Source: Microbulbifer sp. YPW1
Lineage (GTDB): Bacteria; Pseudomonadota; Gammaproteobacteria; Pseudomonadales; Cellvibrionaceae
DNA: 64,000 nucleotides
Reading direction: 5' to 3'
NCBI RefSeq assembly: GCF_013367775.1
Contig: NZ_CP055157.1
Coordinates: forward strand, 3,298,001 to 3,362,000
Positions within the stretch are counted from its first letter, which is position 1. Each line of letters starts with the position of its first letter. Below are positions 28,515 through 38,389 of the stretch, one piece after another. The position numbers and the translations under genes were made by a program. The notes below the pieces were generated by a model. The model made no database searches and had not been told where the DNA came from. It was given only the letters and a program-made list of their open reading frames with translations.

Positions 28515-29801
28515 ATGAAAATCATCCTCTGGAAGCTGCTCATTGCCCTGCCGCTCGCCCTGCTGGGGAGCAGTGCCGCCGCTGCCAGCAAAACGCAGAT
28601 CCAGTTCTGGACCATGCAGCTGTCGCCATTTCACGACGAGTACGTTATTGGCCTGATCGACGAATTCGAGCGCGAGAATCCGGGTGTGCAAGTGAAATGG
28701 GTCGATGTGCCCTGGAAGGAAATGGAAAAAAAGGTGTTGGCCTCGGTAGCGGCGGGTACTGCGCCCGATGTGGTTAACCTCAACCCTCAGTTCGCCGCCA
28801 AGCTGGCAGAGTTCGGTGCGTTGGCCAACCCAGAGCGCTACTTGAGTGCGCAGGCCGTTGCGGAGTACCTCCCAAATATTTGGAATGCCAACCGTTTTGA
28901 AGGGGAGTCCTTCGCGATTCCCTGGTATCTCTCTACCACCATCACTATCTACAACCGCACATTGCTGGAGCAGGCGGACGTTCGTGTGCCCACGAACTAT
29001 ACGGAGTTGTTGTCCGCTGCGAGACAGTTACAGCAACGGTTGGGTAAATATGCGTATTTCCCAGCGCTGGACGGTAGTCGTCCACTTGAGAACCTGGCGG
29101 CGATGGGGGTGCCTTTACTGTCCGAGGAGGGTACGTCCGCTGGATTTGACAACGCGCAGGGCCTGGCCTTTTTCCGGTTTAACCGTGATTTGTACCAGCG
29201 GGGCTTGATTCCGAAGAATGTGCTGACGGAAGGGCACCGCAAAGCGGTGGATTTGTTTCAGTCCGGCCAGGTGGCCCTCATTACCACCGGTATGCAGTTT
29301 CTGCAGTCCATCAAAACCAATGCTCCGGCGCTCTATGCTAGCGTAGATGTGGCTCCCCAGATAAAGAACCCTGCCAGTAAAAGCAATGTGGCGGTCATGA
29401 ATCTGGCGGTGCCAAAAATATCCGCTCATAAAGAGTTGGCGTTCGAGTTTGCCACCTTCGTCACCAGCCACCATAACCAGATGGCCCTCGCGCGGCGTAT
29501 TCCCTTGCTGCCGTCCACGGTAGAAAGCTATCAGGATCCTTTTTTCCAGTTGCCGGAAAACCCGAGTCTCGTAGACCGGGCGCGAGCGATCTCCGCGCGC
29601 CAGGTATTGACTGGTGCCGTGCTGGTGCCGCCGCTGCCCAAGTACAGCAAGCTGAAAAACAGTTTCGTGTTCAATTTGCAGTCCGCCATGGTGGGCAGGC
29701 TGAGTGCTGAGGAGGCTATTGAGCGAACCAGTGATACATGGAGGCTATTTCTTCAGGCGCGCGATAGAACAGGTCACACCGCAGGGCGCGGCAATGAGTA
29801 A
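28515..29801 (+). CDS. Sugar ABC transporter substrate-binding protein
   Basis: A 428-residue periplasmic binding protein of the type used by carbohydrate uptake (CUT1) transporters. Signal peptide about 1-24 (LLIALPLALLGSSAAAA), then IQFWTMQLSPFHDEYV, ENPGVQVKWVDVPW and GTAPDVVNLNPQFA, typical of family 1 binding proteins. AAAGGGGG precedes the ATG. First gene of the glycan operon; the two permeases and the ATPase follow within it. Ligand unknown, likely an oligosaccharide with mannose or ManNAc given the neighbours. Confidence 0.92.
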   Translation: MKIILWKLLIALPLALLGSSAAAASKTQIQFWTMQLSPFHDEYVIGLIDEFERENPGVQVKWVDVPWKEMEKKVLASVAAGTAPDVVNLNPQFAAKLAEFGALANPERYLSAQAVAEYLPNIWNANRFEGESFAIPWYLSTTITIYNRTLLEQADVRVPTNYTELLSAARQLQQRLGKYAYFPALDGSRPLENLAAMGVPLLSEEGTSAGFDNAQGLAFFRFNRDLYQRGLIPKNVLTEGHRKAVDLFQSGQVALITTGMQFLQSIKTNAPALYASVDVAPQIKNPASKSNVAVMNLAVPKISAHKELAFEFATFVTSHHNQMALARRIPLLPSTVESYQDPFFQLPENPSLVDRARAISARQVLTGAVLVPPLPKYSKLKNSFVFNLQSAMVGRLSAEEAIERTSDTWRLFLQARDRTGHTAGRGNE

Positions 29802-30738
29802 GTCTGTGCCCGTGTACATCGCCGCTGACCTTGGTGGTACCAAGATCCGCGTAGCGGCGTTTGGCCCCACACTGCGGCCACTGTTCAAAACGGAACTGGC
29901 CAGTGAGGCCGGTGCCGGGAGAGAGAGTGCGCTCAAGGCTCTGGCTTTCGCAGTCGAGCGTGCCCTCGAATGGCTGGCGCAGCACGCTGCGGATGCATCG
30001 GTCACCGGCATTGGTATATCCACTGCCGGGGTCGTCGACGCGCGCCGCGGTGTCGTTCTGGATTCGACCGAGGCGATCCCGGGGTGGCGTGGCACTGAGC
30101 TGGCGGCCTGGTTGCAGGCGCGCTTTTGCGTACCGGTGGCCGTGGAAAATGACGTGAAGTGCGCACTGCTGGGTGAACTCAACGCGAGTCCCGAGTTGGC
30201 CACCGGTCGCGTCGTTATGTTGACACTGGGTACCGGCCTCGGCGGGGCCATCGCTGAGGCGGGTGCTATCGTCGGCGGTGCCCACTCGGTGGCTGGACAT
30301 TTCGGGCGTATGCCCGTACCCGACCCCTGGCAGCTGGGGGCATTTTGCCCGCTGGAAGCGCTGGTGTCCGGAACCGGGTTGGCCAATGTGGCGAGCCGTA
30401 CCGGTGCCTGCGTGTACGCCAATGGCCGTGAGGTATTGGAGCAGGCGGCCGCCGGGGATACTCAGGCACTGTTGGGGCTCGATCGCTTTTGCGGCTATCT
30501 CGCGATGGCGCTGGAGCAAGTGTACTGGGCGCTGGACCCCGAGGTGGTGCTCATCGGTGGTGGTTTGGTAGAGGCGCGCGAGCAATGGTGGCCGCGCCTG
30601 CAGGAAAAGTGCGGGCACACAGGCCTGCCCACAGACGTGCGGCCTGCGCAGCTGAATAATGATGCCGGCATTTACGGTGCTGGTGCCTTGATTAAAGCGG
30701 TGGCGATTTCTGGAGTGGATACCAATGCGGACAAATGA
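29794..30738 (+). CDS. ROK-family sugar kinase, probable N-acetylmannosamine kinase
   Basis: A 314-residue ROK kinase starting eight bases inside the preceding gene. The ATP motif is AADLGGTKIRVA near 9-20, the catalytic stretch VENDVKCALLGE, and GTGLGGAI the second phosphate loop. The usual zinc site CxCGxxGCxE is degenerate: PDPWQLGAFCPLE keeps only the last cysteine, so zinc is probably not bound. With nanE across the promoter, phosphorylation of ManNAc is the likely role, though glucose or fructose kinase cannot be excluded. Confidence 0.85.
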   Translation: MSKSVPVYIAADLGGTKIRVAAFGPTLRPLFKTELASEAGAGRESALKALAFAVERALEWLAQHAADASVTGIGISTAGVVDARRGVVLDSTEAIPGWRGTELAAWLQARFCVPVAVENDVKCALLGELNASPELATGRVVMLTLGTGLGGAIAEAGAIVGGAHSVAGHFGRMPVPDPWQLGAFCPLEALVSGTGLANVASRTGACVYANGREVLEQAAAGDTQALLGLDRFCGYLAMALEQVYWALDPEVVLIGGGLVEAREQWWPRLQEKCGHTGLPTDVRPAQLNNDAGIYGAGALIKAVAISGVDTNADK

Positions 30739-31684
30739 GGTCAGTCGCGGCGAGATCACCGAAAAACTGCGCGGGGCAGGCGCTCCCTGGGACCGCTTGC
30801 GAAAACTACGCCTACCAAAAGCCGCCGGGGGACTTTCCCCGTTGGTACCTTACCTGTTTCTGTTGCCGGCCTGCGCGATTATCGGAGCCTTTGTTCTCTA
30901 TCCCATGCTGCACGCCATCATGGCGAGCCTCACTGACTACAACATGATTACCGAGTCGCGGTTTGTGGGGGCCGACAACTACCGGATGTTGCTGCAAGAC
31001 CCCTTCTTCTGGAACAGCCTGAAAAACACTTTGTTGTATCTGCTCGTGGTTGTACCGGTACTGGTGATAGCCCCCATTTTTCTCGCATTGCTGGTGAACC
31101 GATCGCTGCCGGGCATCAAGTTGTTCCGTGCGGTGTTTTATCTACCAGTGATTACATCACTTGTGGTTACCGGCCTGATCTGGAAGTGGGTGTATGAAGA
31201 GCAGGGCATCCTTAATTATTTCCTGCTGAGCACCGGCATCACCGATGACCCGGTTGCGTTTCTCACCGATCCTGCCAATGCGCTCTTCTCTGTGATGGCG
31301 GTAACCGTGTGGACGGGGCTAGGTTATTACATGGTGATCTACCTGGCCGGCCTCCAGTCTATCCCGCGCCACTTGTACGAGGCGGCGGAAGTGGAGGGCG
31401 TCTCCAAGTGGCGCCAGACCCTGTTCATCACCATTCCGTTGTTAAAGCCGTCGATAGCGGTAGTGGCGGTGATGTCTTCCATTGCCGCGATGAAAGTCTT
31501 CGAGGAAGTGTATGTAATGACCCAGGGCGGTCCGCTGGATAGCACCAAGACACTGGTGTATTTCATTTACCAGAGTGCGTTTGAGGAATTTGAAATGGGC
31601 TATGCCGCCGCGGCCGGCGTGGTGCTCTTCCTGCTCACGCTGGTCCTGTCCCTGGCCAATCTGTTTCTGCTGAGGAAGGATTGA
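30725..31684 (+). CDS. Sugar ABC transporter permease (MalF-like)
   Basis: A 319-residue inner-membrane permease with six predicted membrane segments, beginning SPLVPYLFLLPACAIIGAFV. The EAA loop that docks the ATPase is EAAEVEGVSKWRQTLFITIP near 226-245. ATG overlaps the ROK gene by 14 bases. Forms the import channel with the permease encoded next. Confidence 0.93.
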   Translation: MRTNEVSRGEITEKLRGAGAPWDRLRKLRLPKAAGGLSPLVPYLFLLPACAIIGAFVLYPMLHAIMASLTDYNMITESRFVGADNYRMLLQDPFFWNSLKNTLLYLLVVVPVLVIAPIFLALLVNRSLPGIKLFRAVFYLPVITSLVVTGLIWKWVYEEQGILNYFLLSTGITDDPVAFLTDPANALFSVMAVTVWTGLGYYMVIYLAGLQSIPRHLYEAAEVEGVSKWRQTLFITIPLLKPSIAVVAVMSSIAAMKVFEEVYVMTQGGPLDSTKTLVYFIYQSAFEEFEMGYAAAAGVVLFLLTLVLSLANLFLLRKD

Positions 31685-32511
31685 TGAGAACATCTCCTGT
31701 CGCGACTGCGTTGCGTTATGCGGGCCTGCTGTGTGTAGCATTGCTCACCATGGGGCCATTTTTGTGGCTGCTGTCCACTGCGCTCAAGTCCGGTAGTGAA
31801 AATATTTTTGCCTATCCGCCATCGCTGTTTCCGGAGCAGCCGACGCTGGAAAACTTTAGCCGCGTGCTGGAGACCCAGCCGTTCGTTGTGTACCTGAAAA
31901 ACAGTGTCCTGGTGGCGTTGTTGTCGGTTACCGCCAACCTGGTTTTTGCATCACTCGCGGCTTATCCGCTGGCGCGTATGGAATTTCGTGGAAAAAATCT
32001 GATCTTTTTGGTTTTGCTCAGCTCGATGATGATTCCATTCCAGCTGTTAATGATTCCGGTATACAACATCGCCATCTCGCTTGGACTGCAAAACTCTTAT
32101 CTGGGGCTAGTGTTGCCACACGCCTGTACGGCGTTTGGTGTGTTCCTTATGCGCCAGGCATTTCAGGGTATCCCCAAGGCGTTGGAGGAATCCGCACTGC
32201 TGGAAGGGCTGAACCGCATTCAGATCTGGTGGTATGTATTGGTACCCCTGGTCAAGCCCTCCCTGGCCACTCTGGCCGTGTTCAGCTTTATTGCGGTGTG
32301 GGGCGATTTCCTGTGGCCGCTGATTATTCTGGATGACCCGGCTTACTACACCCTCCCGCTGGGTGTAAATCGCTTGGCCAACACATTTTCCATGGACTGG
32401 CGCCTGGTGGCGGCTGGGGCCGTATTTTCCATATTGCCGATACTGGCGGTATTTCTGTTCAGCCAGAAATATTTTATTGAAGGCGCCATGCGTGGTGCGG
32501 TGAAAGGATAA
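31684..32511 (+). CDS. Sugar ABC transporter permease (MalG-like)
   Basis: A 275-residue permease whose ATG overlaps the preceding stop (TGATG). Six membrane segments start with YAGLLCVALLTMGPFLWLL; the EAA loop reads EESALLEGLNRIQIWWYVLVP. A TTG three bases upstream is a less likely start. Second half of the transport channel. Confidence 0.93.
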   Translation: MRTSPVATALRYAGLLCVALLTMGPFLWLLSTALKSGSENIFAYPPSLFPEQPTLENFSRVLETQPFVVYLKNSVLVALLSVTANLVFASLAAYPLARMEFRGKNLIFLVLLSSMMIPFQLLMIPVYNIAISLGLQNSYLGLVLPHACTAFGVFLMRQAFQGIPKALEESALLEGLNRIQIWWYVLVPLVKPSLATLAVFSFIAVWGDFLWPLIILDDPAYYTLPLGVNRLANTFSMDWRLVAAGAVFSILPILAVFLFSQKYFIEGAMRGAVKG

Positions 32512-32527
32512 GCGTGGGAGTCATCAC

Positions 32528-35167
32528 ATGACCAAAGATGTCGCGGTAGTGGTGCAGACCCACTGGGATCGGGAGTGGTATTACCCTCATCAGACCTTTC
32601 TCGCGCGCCTGCTTCGGGTCATGCAGCAGGTTGTGGAGCAGCTGGACAGCGGAGCACTGAAAAGCTTTCTTTTCGACGGTCAGGTTTCGGCGATTGAAGA
32701 TTTCTATGCACACGCCGAACCAGCGCTAGCGGAGCGGGTACGCTCGCATGTGCAGTCGGGACGCATAGTGATCGGGCCCTGGTACATCATGGCCGATGAG
32801 TTCCTGTGTGCTGGCGAGTCACTGGTGCGCAACCTGGAAATGGGGATGGTGCGGGCGGCCACTCACGGCCGCTGCCAGGCGGTAGGTTACCTGCCGGATA
32901 CCTTTGGACATATCGCGCAAATGCCGCAAATCCTGCGCGGCTTTGGTATCGACAACGCAGTGGCCTGGCGCGGTATCGAGGCGCCACAGTCAGAAATTGA
33001 ATGGTTGGCGCCGGATGGCAGTCGTGTTTTTACCATATTTTTGACGGAGGGATACTACCAGCACCCTTTCAATACAGCGGACTGGCGCGATGCCCTGAAC
33101 CGCTACCTGGAGAAAATCGTCAATCGCAGCGGCGGTGGTGAGTTGTTGCTGACTCAGGGAGGGGATCACCTGCTGACTATTGAAAACCTGCAACAGAAGG
33201 TCGAAGCCTACAATGCCGAGCAGGAAGATTTCCGTCTTACCCAGCGCAGCCTGGAAGCGTACATCCGGGGTGTGCACGCTGCGCATGCGGGTACCGATCT
33301 GCCCACGGTTACCGGTGAATTGCGGGATAATCAGTCGGCGTTCGTCCTCCCGGATGTGCTCTCCACACGGCAATATCTCAAGGCTCAAAACCAGTCACTG
33401 GAAGACCAATTTATCGGCCTCGTGGAACCGCTGCTGGCGCTGGCTGCACCGGTCCTGGAGCAGGCCCAGGGTTACCCGCAGTGCTATCTGGAGCAGAGCT
33501 GGCAGCTTCTGATAGAACAGCATGCCCACGATTCCATCTGCGGTTGCAGCGTTGACGAGGTGCATCGTGAAATGGAAATGCGCTTTTCCCAGTTGCACCA
33601 GCGACTGGATGCACTGATGCAGCAGGCCCAATTGGCGCTGGGTATGTGCAATGACCGGGTCAGCTTCCACCGTGATCACAGTGCCCCTGATCCGTTTGCC
33701 GACGATCGTCGTTTCACCCTGTTTAATCCGTCGCCCAAGCCGCGTGCCGGCTGGCAGTTGTTCTCGGTCTTCCTGCGTGGCGAAGTGCGAGAAGATCTGG
33801 TAGTAAAAACTGCCGCCGGCGATAGGCTGACATCGATTTTGGTCGCGCGGGAGTCCAGCAGGGAATTCCAGTCCCCGCTTGATGATTTCCCGGATCTGAT
33901 CGCCGGTCACCGCTATACCGTTGCGGTCAATGTGGTGCTTGAGGGCATGCAGATGCTGTCCTGCGAAGTACACGACGTTGCCCGTGAAGCCAGTTTTGGA
34001 AACGGCCGTGTGCGAGAGGCGCGTGTAATCGAGAATGCCTTCTATCGCCTCTCGGTCAACGACAACCAGCTGATCATAGAGGACAGGCGCAGTGGTCGCC
34101 GCTATGACGACGCGCTATCGCTGGTCAGCGAGCTGGATGGGGGGGATACCTATAACTTCTCTCCGGTGGATACGCATCGATACCGCGCAGACATTCTGTC
34201 CTGTGAAGCGCAAACGCATACGGCAGCGGATGCCGCGCACGCGGTGCACACCCTGGTTTTGCGCCTGCGTTTACGTCAGCCCGCGGGGCTCGAACGCGAC
34301 CGGAGTGTCTCTCCCGAGTGGATCGAAAGCGAGGGTGAACTGCAATTGCGCCTGATGCCGGGCGATGACTATATCGACGCACAGCTGGACTGGGACAATC
34401 GCGCACGTGATCAGCGACTGCGCTTGCAATTGTCCACCGGCCAAACCGTGGCGCACTCCTGGGCCGACAGTGCGTTCCACTGGGTCGAGCGTGAGAAAAC
34501 CTATAGCGATGGGGCACAGGTCAGCGGCCAGCAGGAATCGCCAGTGGCAGTAATCCCCAGCTACTCAGCGGTAAGTGCCGGCCCCATTGGCTTCGTGCAT
34601 CGCGGCCTGCAGGAGGCGGAAATCGTCGCTGCAGAACATGAAGACTGTCTCGCCATCACATTAATCCGCAGTGTTGGCTGGCTGTCCCGTCGCGATCTGA
34701 AAACCCGGGGGCTGGGCGCCGGGCCCGATCTGCCGACGCCGGAAGCCCAGTGTCTGCGCTCCCACCAGTTCCACTTCGCGTTTACTCTCCAGCAGCCAGA
34801 GCCACCATCGCTGCTGCAGCGCGCGGACTGCTGGCGCAAGCCTGTGTCACTGCTGCGAGGCAGCGGGCCCGGCCCGCTGCCCAATTTGCAGCTCACTGCG
34901 CCCGAGTTGCAGGTCAGCAGCCTGCGCTACGCCGTGAGGGAAGGGGTACCCGTACTGGAATTACGGGTTTGGAACCCGATGCCAAACGCCGTGAGCGCAA
35001 CATTCAATTGCGATGTTTTCACGCGGGTGGATCTCTCCGGACAGGTGGATAAGACCGTTGACGCTGCTGCACTTGTCGCTCCCCATCAGATAGCCACCTT
35101 CGTATTCCCCTATGACAGGCTGGTGACAACTGACCCGAGCTCGGAGGTACAGCATGGCCAAATATAA
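32528..35167 (+). CDS. GH38 alpha-mannosidase
   Basis: An 879-residue retaining alpha-mannosidase of glycoside hydrolase family 38, the length of MngB-type enzymes. Zinc ligands His12 and Asp14 lie in THWDREW, the nucleophile Asp124 in YLPDTFGH, and a further ligand in HDSICGCSVDEVHREM. Beta-sandwich domains follow. No signal peptide, so it works in the cytoplasm on imported oligosaccharide or mannosyl-glycerate-like compounds. GTGGGAG precedes ATG. Free mannose would pass to the AGE isomerase and the fructokinase of the same operon. Confidence 0.93.
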   Translation: MTKDVAVVVQTHWDREWYYPHQTFLARLLRVMQQVVEQLDSGALKSFLFDGQVSAIEDFYAHAEPALAERVRSHVQSGRIVIGPWYIMADEFLCAGESLVRNLEMGMVRAATHGRCQAVGYLPDTFGHIAQMPQILRGFGIDNAVAWRGIEAPQSEIEWLAPDGSRVFTIFLTEGYYQHPFNTADWRDALNRYLEKIVNRSGGGELLLTQGGDHLLTIENLQQKVEAYNAEQEDFRLTQRSLEAYIRGVHAAHAGTDLPTVTGELRDNQSAFVLPDVLSTRQYLKAQNQSLEDQFIGLVEPLLALAAPVLEQAQGYPQCYLEQSWQLLIEQHAHDSICGCSVDEVHREMEMRFSQLHQRLDALMQQAQLALGMCNDRVSFHRDHSAPDPFADDRRFTLFNPSPKPRAGWQLFSVFLRGEVREDLVVKTAAGDRLTSILVARESSREFQSPLDDFPDLIAGHRYTVAVNVVLEGMQMLSCEVHDVAREASFGNGRVREARVIENAFYRLSVNDNQLIIEDRRSGRRYDDALSLVSELDGGDTYNFSPVDTHRYRADILSCEAQTHTAADAAHAVHTLVLRLRLRQPAGLERDRSVSPEWIESEGELQLRLMPGDDYIDAQLDWDNRARDQRLRLQLSTGQTVAHSWADSAFHWVEREKTYSDGAQVSGQQESPVAVIPSYSAVSAGPIGFVHRGLQEAEIVAAEHEDCLAITLIRSVGWLSRRDLKTRGLGAGPDLPTPEAQCLRSHQFHFAFTLQQPEPPSLLQRADCWRKPVSLLRGSGPGPLPNLQLTAPELQVSSLRYAVREGVPVLELRVWNPMPNAVSATFNCDVFTRVDLSGQVDKTVDAAALVAPHQIATFVFPYDRLVTTDPSSEVQHGQI

Positions 35168-36704
35168 AATTCTGGCACTTCCGGTTGATGGCCGGCCCGT
35201 GACCCGCGAGCAGGTACAGATGGTCGCGCGCATTGCCAACTGCGAAGTGCTGTGCCCGCCGGTGCAGTCCCTCGGCCATTTTCGAGACGCCGCAGACCGG
35301 AATCTGCTGGCAAGTTGGGTAGCGCAGCATGCAGATGCCGTTGACGGATTTATTTTCTCCCTGGATATGCTGATTTATGGCGGGTTGGTGCCCAGCCGTT
35401 TTATCGCGGACAGTCAGCAAGCATTGACTGCGCGCCTAGGACTTCTGACCGGGTTAAAGGCAAGCTATCCGGATAAACCCCTCTACGGCTTTTGCGCCAC
35501 CATGCGCATGTCCAATAACAATGAAAACGAAGAGGAAAAACGCTACTGGGCCCAGTATGGCACCGATATCTGGGCCTGGTCGTTTCACAGTGATCGCTAC
35601 GCCTGCACCGGGAATACACAGGACCAGGAGCGGGCTGCAATTGCCAAAAGCCGTATCCCGAAAGAAATTCAGCGGGATTACCTGGATACCCGCGCGCGCA
35701 ACTTTGGCGTTACCCGGGAAGTCTTGGCGCTGGTGGAGCGCGGCATTATTGACCGCTTGATTCTGCCGCAGGATGACACCGCAGAATACGGTTTCAATAT
35801 CGCAGAGCGCCGGCAACTGCAGCAGTGGGTCGCGGAAAGGAATCTGCAACATTCCATACTGATATATCCGGGCGCGGACGAAGTAATTTACACCTTGTTG
35901 GTGCACCAGCTGCAAACGCTCGAGCAGCGGAAATCCGGCAGGGTTGCCGCCCTGCGGGTGGCGCTGCGGCCACATCACCCCGGGGCGCTGGCTTCCATGG
36001 TGGCGCGCTACGAAGATCGCCCGGTCATGGAGTCCATTCGCTGCCAGATTCACGCGGCGGGCGCTGAGCTGGTCGCAGACGAACCCGCGGCGGATGTAGT
36101 GATTGCCGTGCACTGTCGCGGCGCCATGCAGGGCGACTGGGCAATGCAGTACCCCCTGGGGGAAGATCTTGGCCTGGATGCCCACTGGGTTGCGCAACTG
36201 AAACAGGACTTGAAAGAAAAGCGTCGGCCGGTCGCGCTACTGGATCTTGCCTATGCCAACGGCGGAGATCCGGATTTGGTCGCCGCGTTGGAGGAGACAC
36301 CGGGAGCGGGGCTCGCTGACCTGCAGGCGTACAGCGGGTGGAATACCGCCAGTAACAGTGTCGGTAGTCTTGTCGCCCAGTTGTGCGCCGGTATGGGTGA
36401 GCAGGAATGCGCCGAGCAGAAAGCCTATAACCAACACCTGCTGGCGACTCGACTGCTGGACGATTATCTATATCAGTCCCGCCTGCGCCAGGCCCTGCGA
36501 GCCGTGCAACAGGAACGCGGCCTCGACGATGGCGACAGACTCGCATTGGAGCAGGTTTATGTCGCTACCGCACGGCAATGGCTGCAACAGCAGGGTTTTG
36601 CTTCTGTATCGCTGGAGAGCGTCTATTTTCCCTGGAGCCGCAGCTTCGAGATCGGCCTGCGCACTTCACTGGTTACCGCTGGTGCCGTGGAGTGTGCGGT
36701 ATGA
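35154..36704 (+). CDS. DUF4127 family protein
   Basis: A 516-residue cytoplasmic protein that overlaps the mannosidase gene by 14 bases. It begins with the family's signature ILALPVDGRPVTREQ and has LDMLIYGGLVPSR, PDDTAEYG-type LPQDDTAEYG, and LLDLAYANGGDPDL near the C-terminus. The family is uncharacterised; the Asp-rich motifs suggest a metal-dependent activity on sugars. Its placement between an alpha-mannosidase and an FAD oxidoreductase links it to glycan processing, but no reaction can be named. Confidence 0.85.
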   Translation: MAKYKILALPVDGRPVTREQVQMVARIANCEVLCPPVQSLGHFRDAADRNLLASWVAQHADAVDGFIFSLDMLIYGGLVPSRFIADSQQALTARLGLLTGLKASYPDKPLYGFCATMRMSNNNENEEEKRYWAQYGTDIWAWSFHSDRYACTGNTQDQERAAIAKSRIPKEIQRDYLDTRARNFGVTREVLALVERGIIDRLILPQDDTAEYGFNIAERRQLQQWVAERNLQHSILIYPGADEVIYTLLVHQLQTLEQRKSGRVAALRVALRPHHPGALASMVARYEDRPVMESIRCQIHAAGAELVADEPAADVVIAVHCRGAMQGDWAMQYPLGEDLGLDAHWVAQLKQDLKEKRRPVALLDLAYANGGDPDLVAALEETPGAGLADLQAYSGWNTASNSVGSLVAQLCAGMGEQECAEQKAYNQHLLATRLLDDYLYQSRLRQALRAVQQERGLDDGDRLALEQVYVATARQWLQQQGFASVSLESVYFPWSRSFEIGLRTSLVTAGAVECAV

Positions 36705-38350
36705 GTCGCGCACGCACAGCAGTAACCTCTACTGCCCGGGTCGACGCCCAGGCAGCCGTCGTCGGCGCCAGTCTTGGCGGTGTGATGGCGGCCTGGCAGT
36801 TGTGCCGCGCGGGAGTGAAAACCGTTCTGACGAGCGAATTTCCCTGGATTGGTGGGCAGATGACGAGTCAGGCGGTACCTCCTGACGAGCATCGTTACAT
36901 TGAGTCGTTTGGCGCATCCGCCAGCTATATGGCTTTCCGCAAAGCCGTGCGTGCTCACTATAAGGCGCAGGATAGGTTTGTCGATAACACGGCGATGACC
37001 GAGGGCTGCAATCCGGGCGACGGCTGGGTAAGCCGACTCTGTTTTGAGCCCGCGGTTGCCGAACGGTACTTCCGCGATCTGCTGCAACCCTATGTGGATA
37101 GCGGCGCGCTTATCTTGCTGGAAGCGGTGCGGCCAGCGGCCGCGTTGCGCAATGACCGAACAATCGTGTCTGTCACCCTGCAGGGCGTGCGCGATCGGAT
37201 TGGTTGCACCGAAGTACGTGCGGACTACTTTCTCGATGCTACCGATACTGGCTCCCTGCTGGCTCTGGCGGATCTCCCTTACCGGTTGGGAAAAGAGTCC
37301 CGTAGCGAATTCGATGAGCCGCAGGCACCGGAGCACGCGGACTCCTGTGATCAGCAGCCGGTCACTTTTGTGTGTGCCCTGCGCTGGCAGACAACGCCGG
37401 TGACACCGGTGCCCAGGCCGCCGGAATACGATTTCTGGCGCGCGCATATTTTGCCGAACTATAACTACCCGCTGTTTTCCGATCATATTCCCGGGCATGA
37501 AGGTTTCAGTGCGGTGCGCCTGCCATTTTTCTCTGCGGCCGCAATGGCCGGAGAACCCCGGGATCCGACACTGGATTTATGGCGGTACCGCCGCATTATT
37601 GCCGCCCACAACTGGCAGGGTGAAACGGTTACCGATGTCAGCCTGATCAACTGGGCGCAGAATGATTACGCGCTTCATCCGCTGCTGGATGGCGAAGTAC
37701 GAAGCGAACGGGAAGTGGCCGAGGCGGCCAAGGCGCTAACCCGTTGTTTTGTGCACTGGTTGCAGACAGAAGCACCCCGCGAGTGCATAGGCGAGCAAGG
37801 CTATGGCTTTCCGGAGCTGGCACTGGTGGAGGGGCTCCTCGGTACCAGCGATGGCTTTGCACAGCAGGTCTATGTACGCGAGTCGCGCCGGATTGTCGGC
37901 CTGCAGACACTGAGCCAACGCGACATCCTGCTGTACGAAAATGACACTGACGACTGGCATCCGGCAACCTGCCGCAACAGCGTGGGTATCGGGCTGTACA
38001 ACATGGATATTCACCCAACTTGTGTTTCGGGCATGGGCAGCAATGCGGTGGTGCGGCCATTCGAACTGCCGCTGGGGATATTTATTCCAGCGGATGTCGA
38101 CAATCTGCTGCCGGCTTGCAAGAACATTGGTGTCACCCATCTGGTCAATGCAGCCACACGCGTGCACCCCATCGAGTGGCTGATCGGTGAGGTGGCGGGG
38201 TTGTTGGCTGCGCACAGTCTGGTCACCGGCGCTGCGCCCGCAGGCATTTACGAAAGTGCTGCACTGACAACTCAGTTTCAGAGTTTTGTACAGGAGCAGG
38301 GGGTGCCCGTGCACTGGCCGGGAGATCCGCTGGCTGCGAATAACACCTGA
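36701..38350 (+). CDS. FAD-dependent oxidoreductase (FAD_oxidored type)
   Basis: A 549-residue flavoprotein starting inside the stop codon of the DUF4127 gene (ATGA). The dinucleotide fold is AAVVGASLGGVMAAWQL near 18-34, then SEFPWIGGQMTSQAVPPDEH, and a C-terminal flavin contact NLLPACKNIGVTHLVNAATR. Members of this group often occur in glycan loci and are thought to oxidise sugars or sugar amines, but no substrate is established. No signal peptide. Confidence 0.83.
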   Translation: MSRARTAVTSTARVDAQAAVVGASLGGVMAAWQLCRAGVKTVLTSEFPWIGGQMTSQAVPPDEHRYIESFGASASYMAFRKAVRAHYKAQDRFVDNTAMTEGCNPGDGWVSRLCFEPAVAERYFRDLLQPYVDSGALILLEAVRPAAALRNDRTIVSVTLQGVRDRIGCTEVRADYFLDATDTGSLLALADLPYRLGKESRSEFDEPQAPEHADSCDQQPVTFVCALRWQTTPVTPVPRPPEYDFWRAHILPNYNYPLFSDHIPGHEGFSAVRLPFFSAAAMAGEPRDPTLDLWRYRRIIAAHNWQGETVTDVSLINWAQNDYALHPLLDGEVRSEREVAEAAKALTRCFVHWLQTEAPRECIGEQGYGFPELALVEGLLGTSDGFAQQVYVRESRRIVGLQTLSQRDILLYENDTDDWHPATCRNSVGIGLYNMDIHPTCVSGMGSNAVVRPFELPLGIFIPADVDNLLPACKNIGVTHLVNAATRVHPIEWLIGEVAGLLAAHSLVTGAAPAGIYESAALTTQFQSFVQEQGVPVHWPGDPLAANNT

Positions 38351-38389
38351 TCCAATAAAAATTTACGTAACGTATTTCAGAGGTTGCCC

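Noticed and set aside
29716..30759. Minus-strand open frame of about 350 codons over the ROK kinase
   Set aside because: Antisense to a well-supported kinase with conserved motifs.
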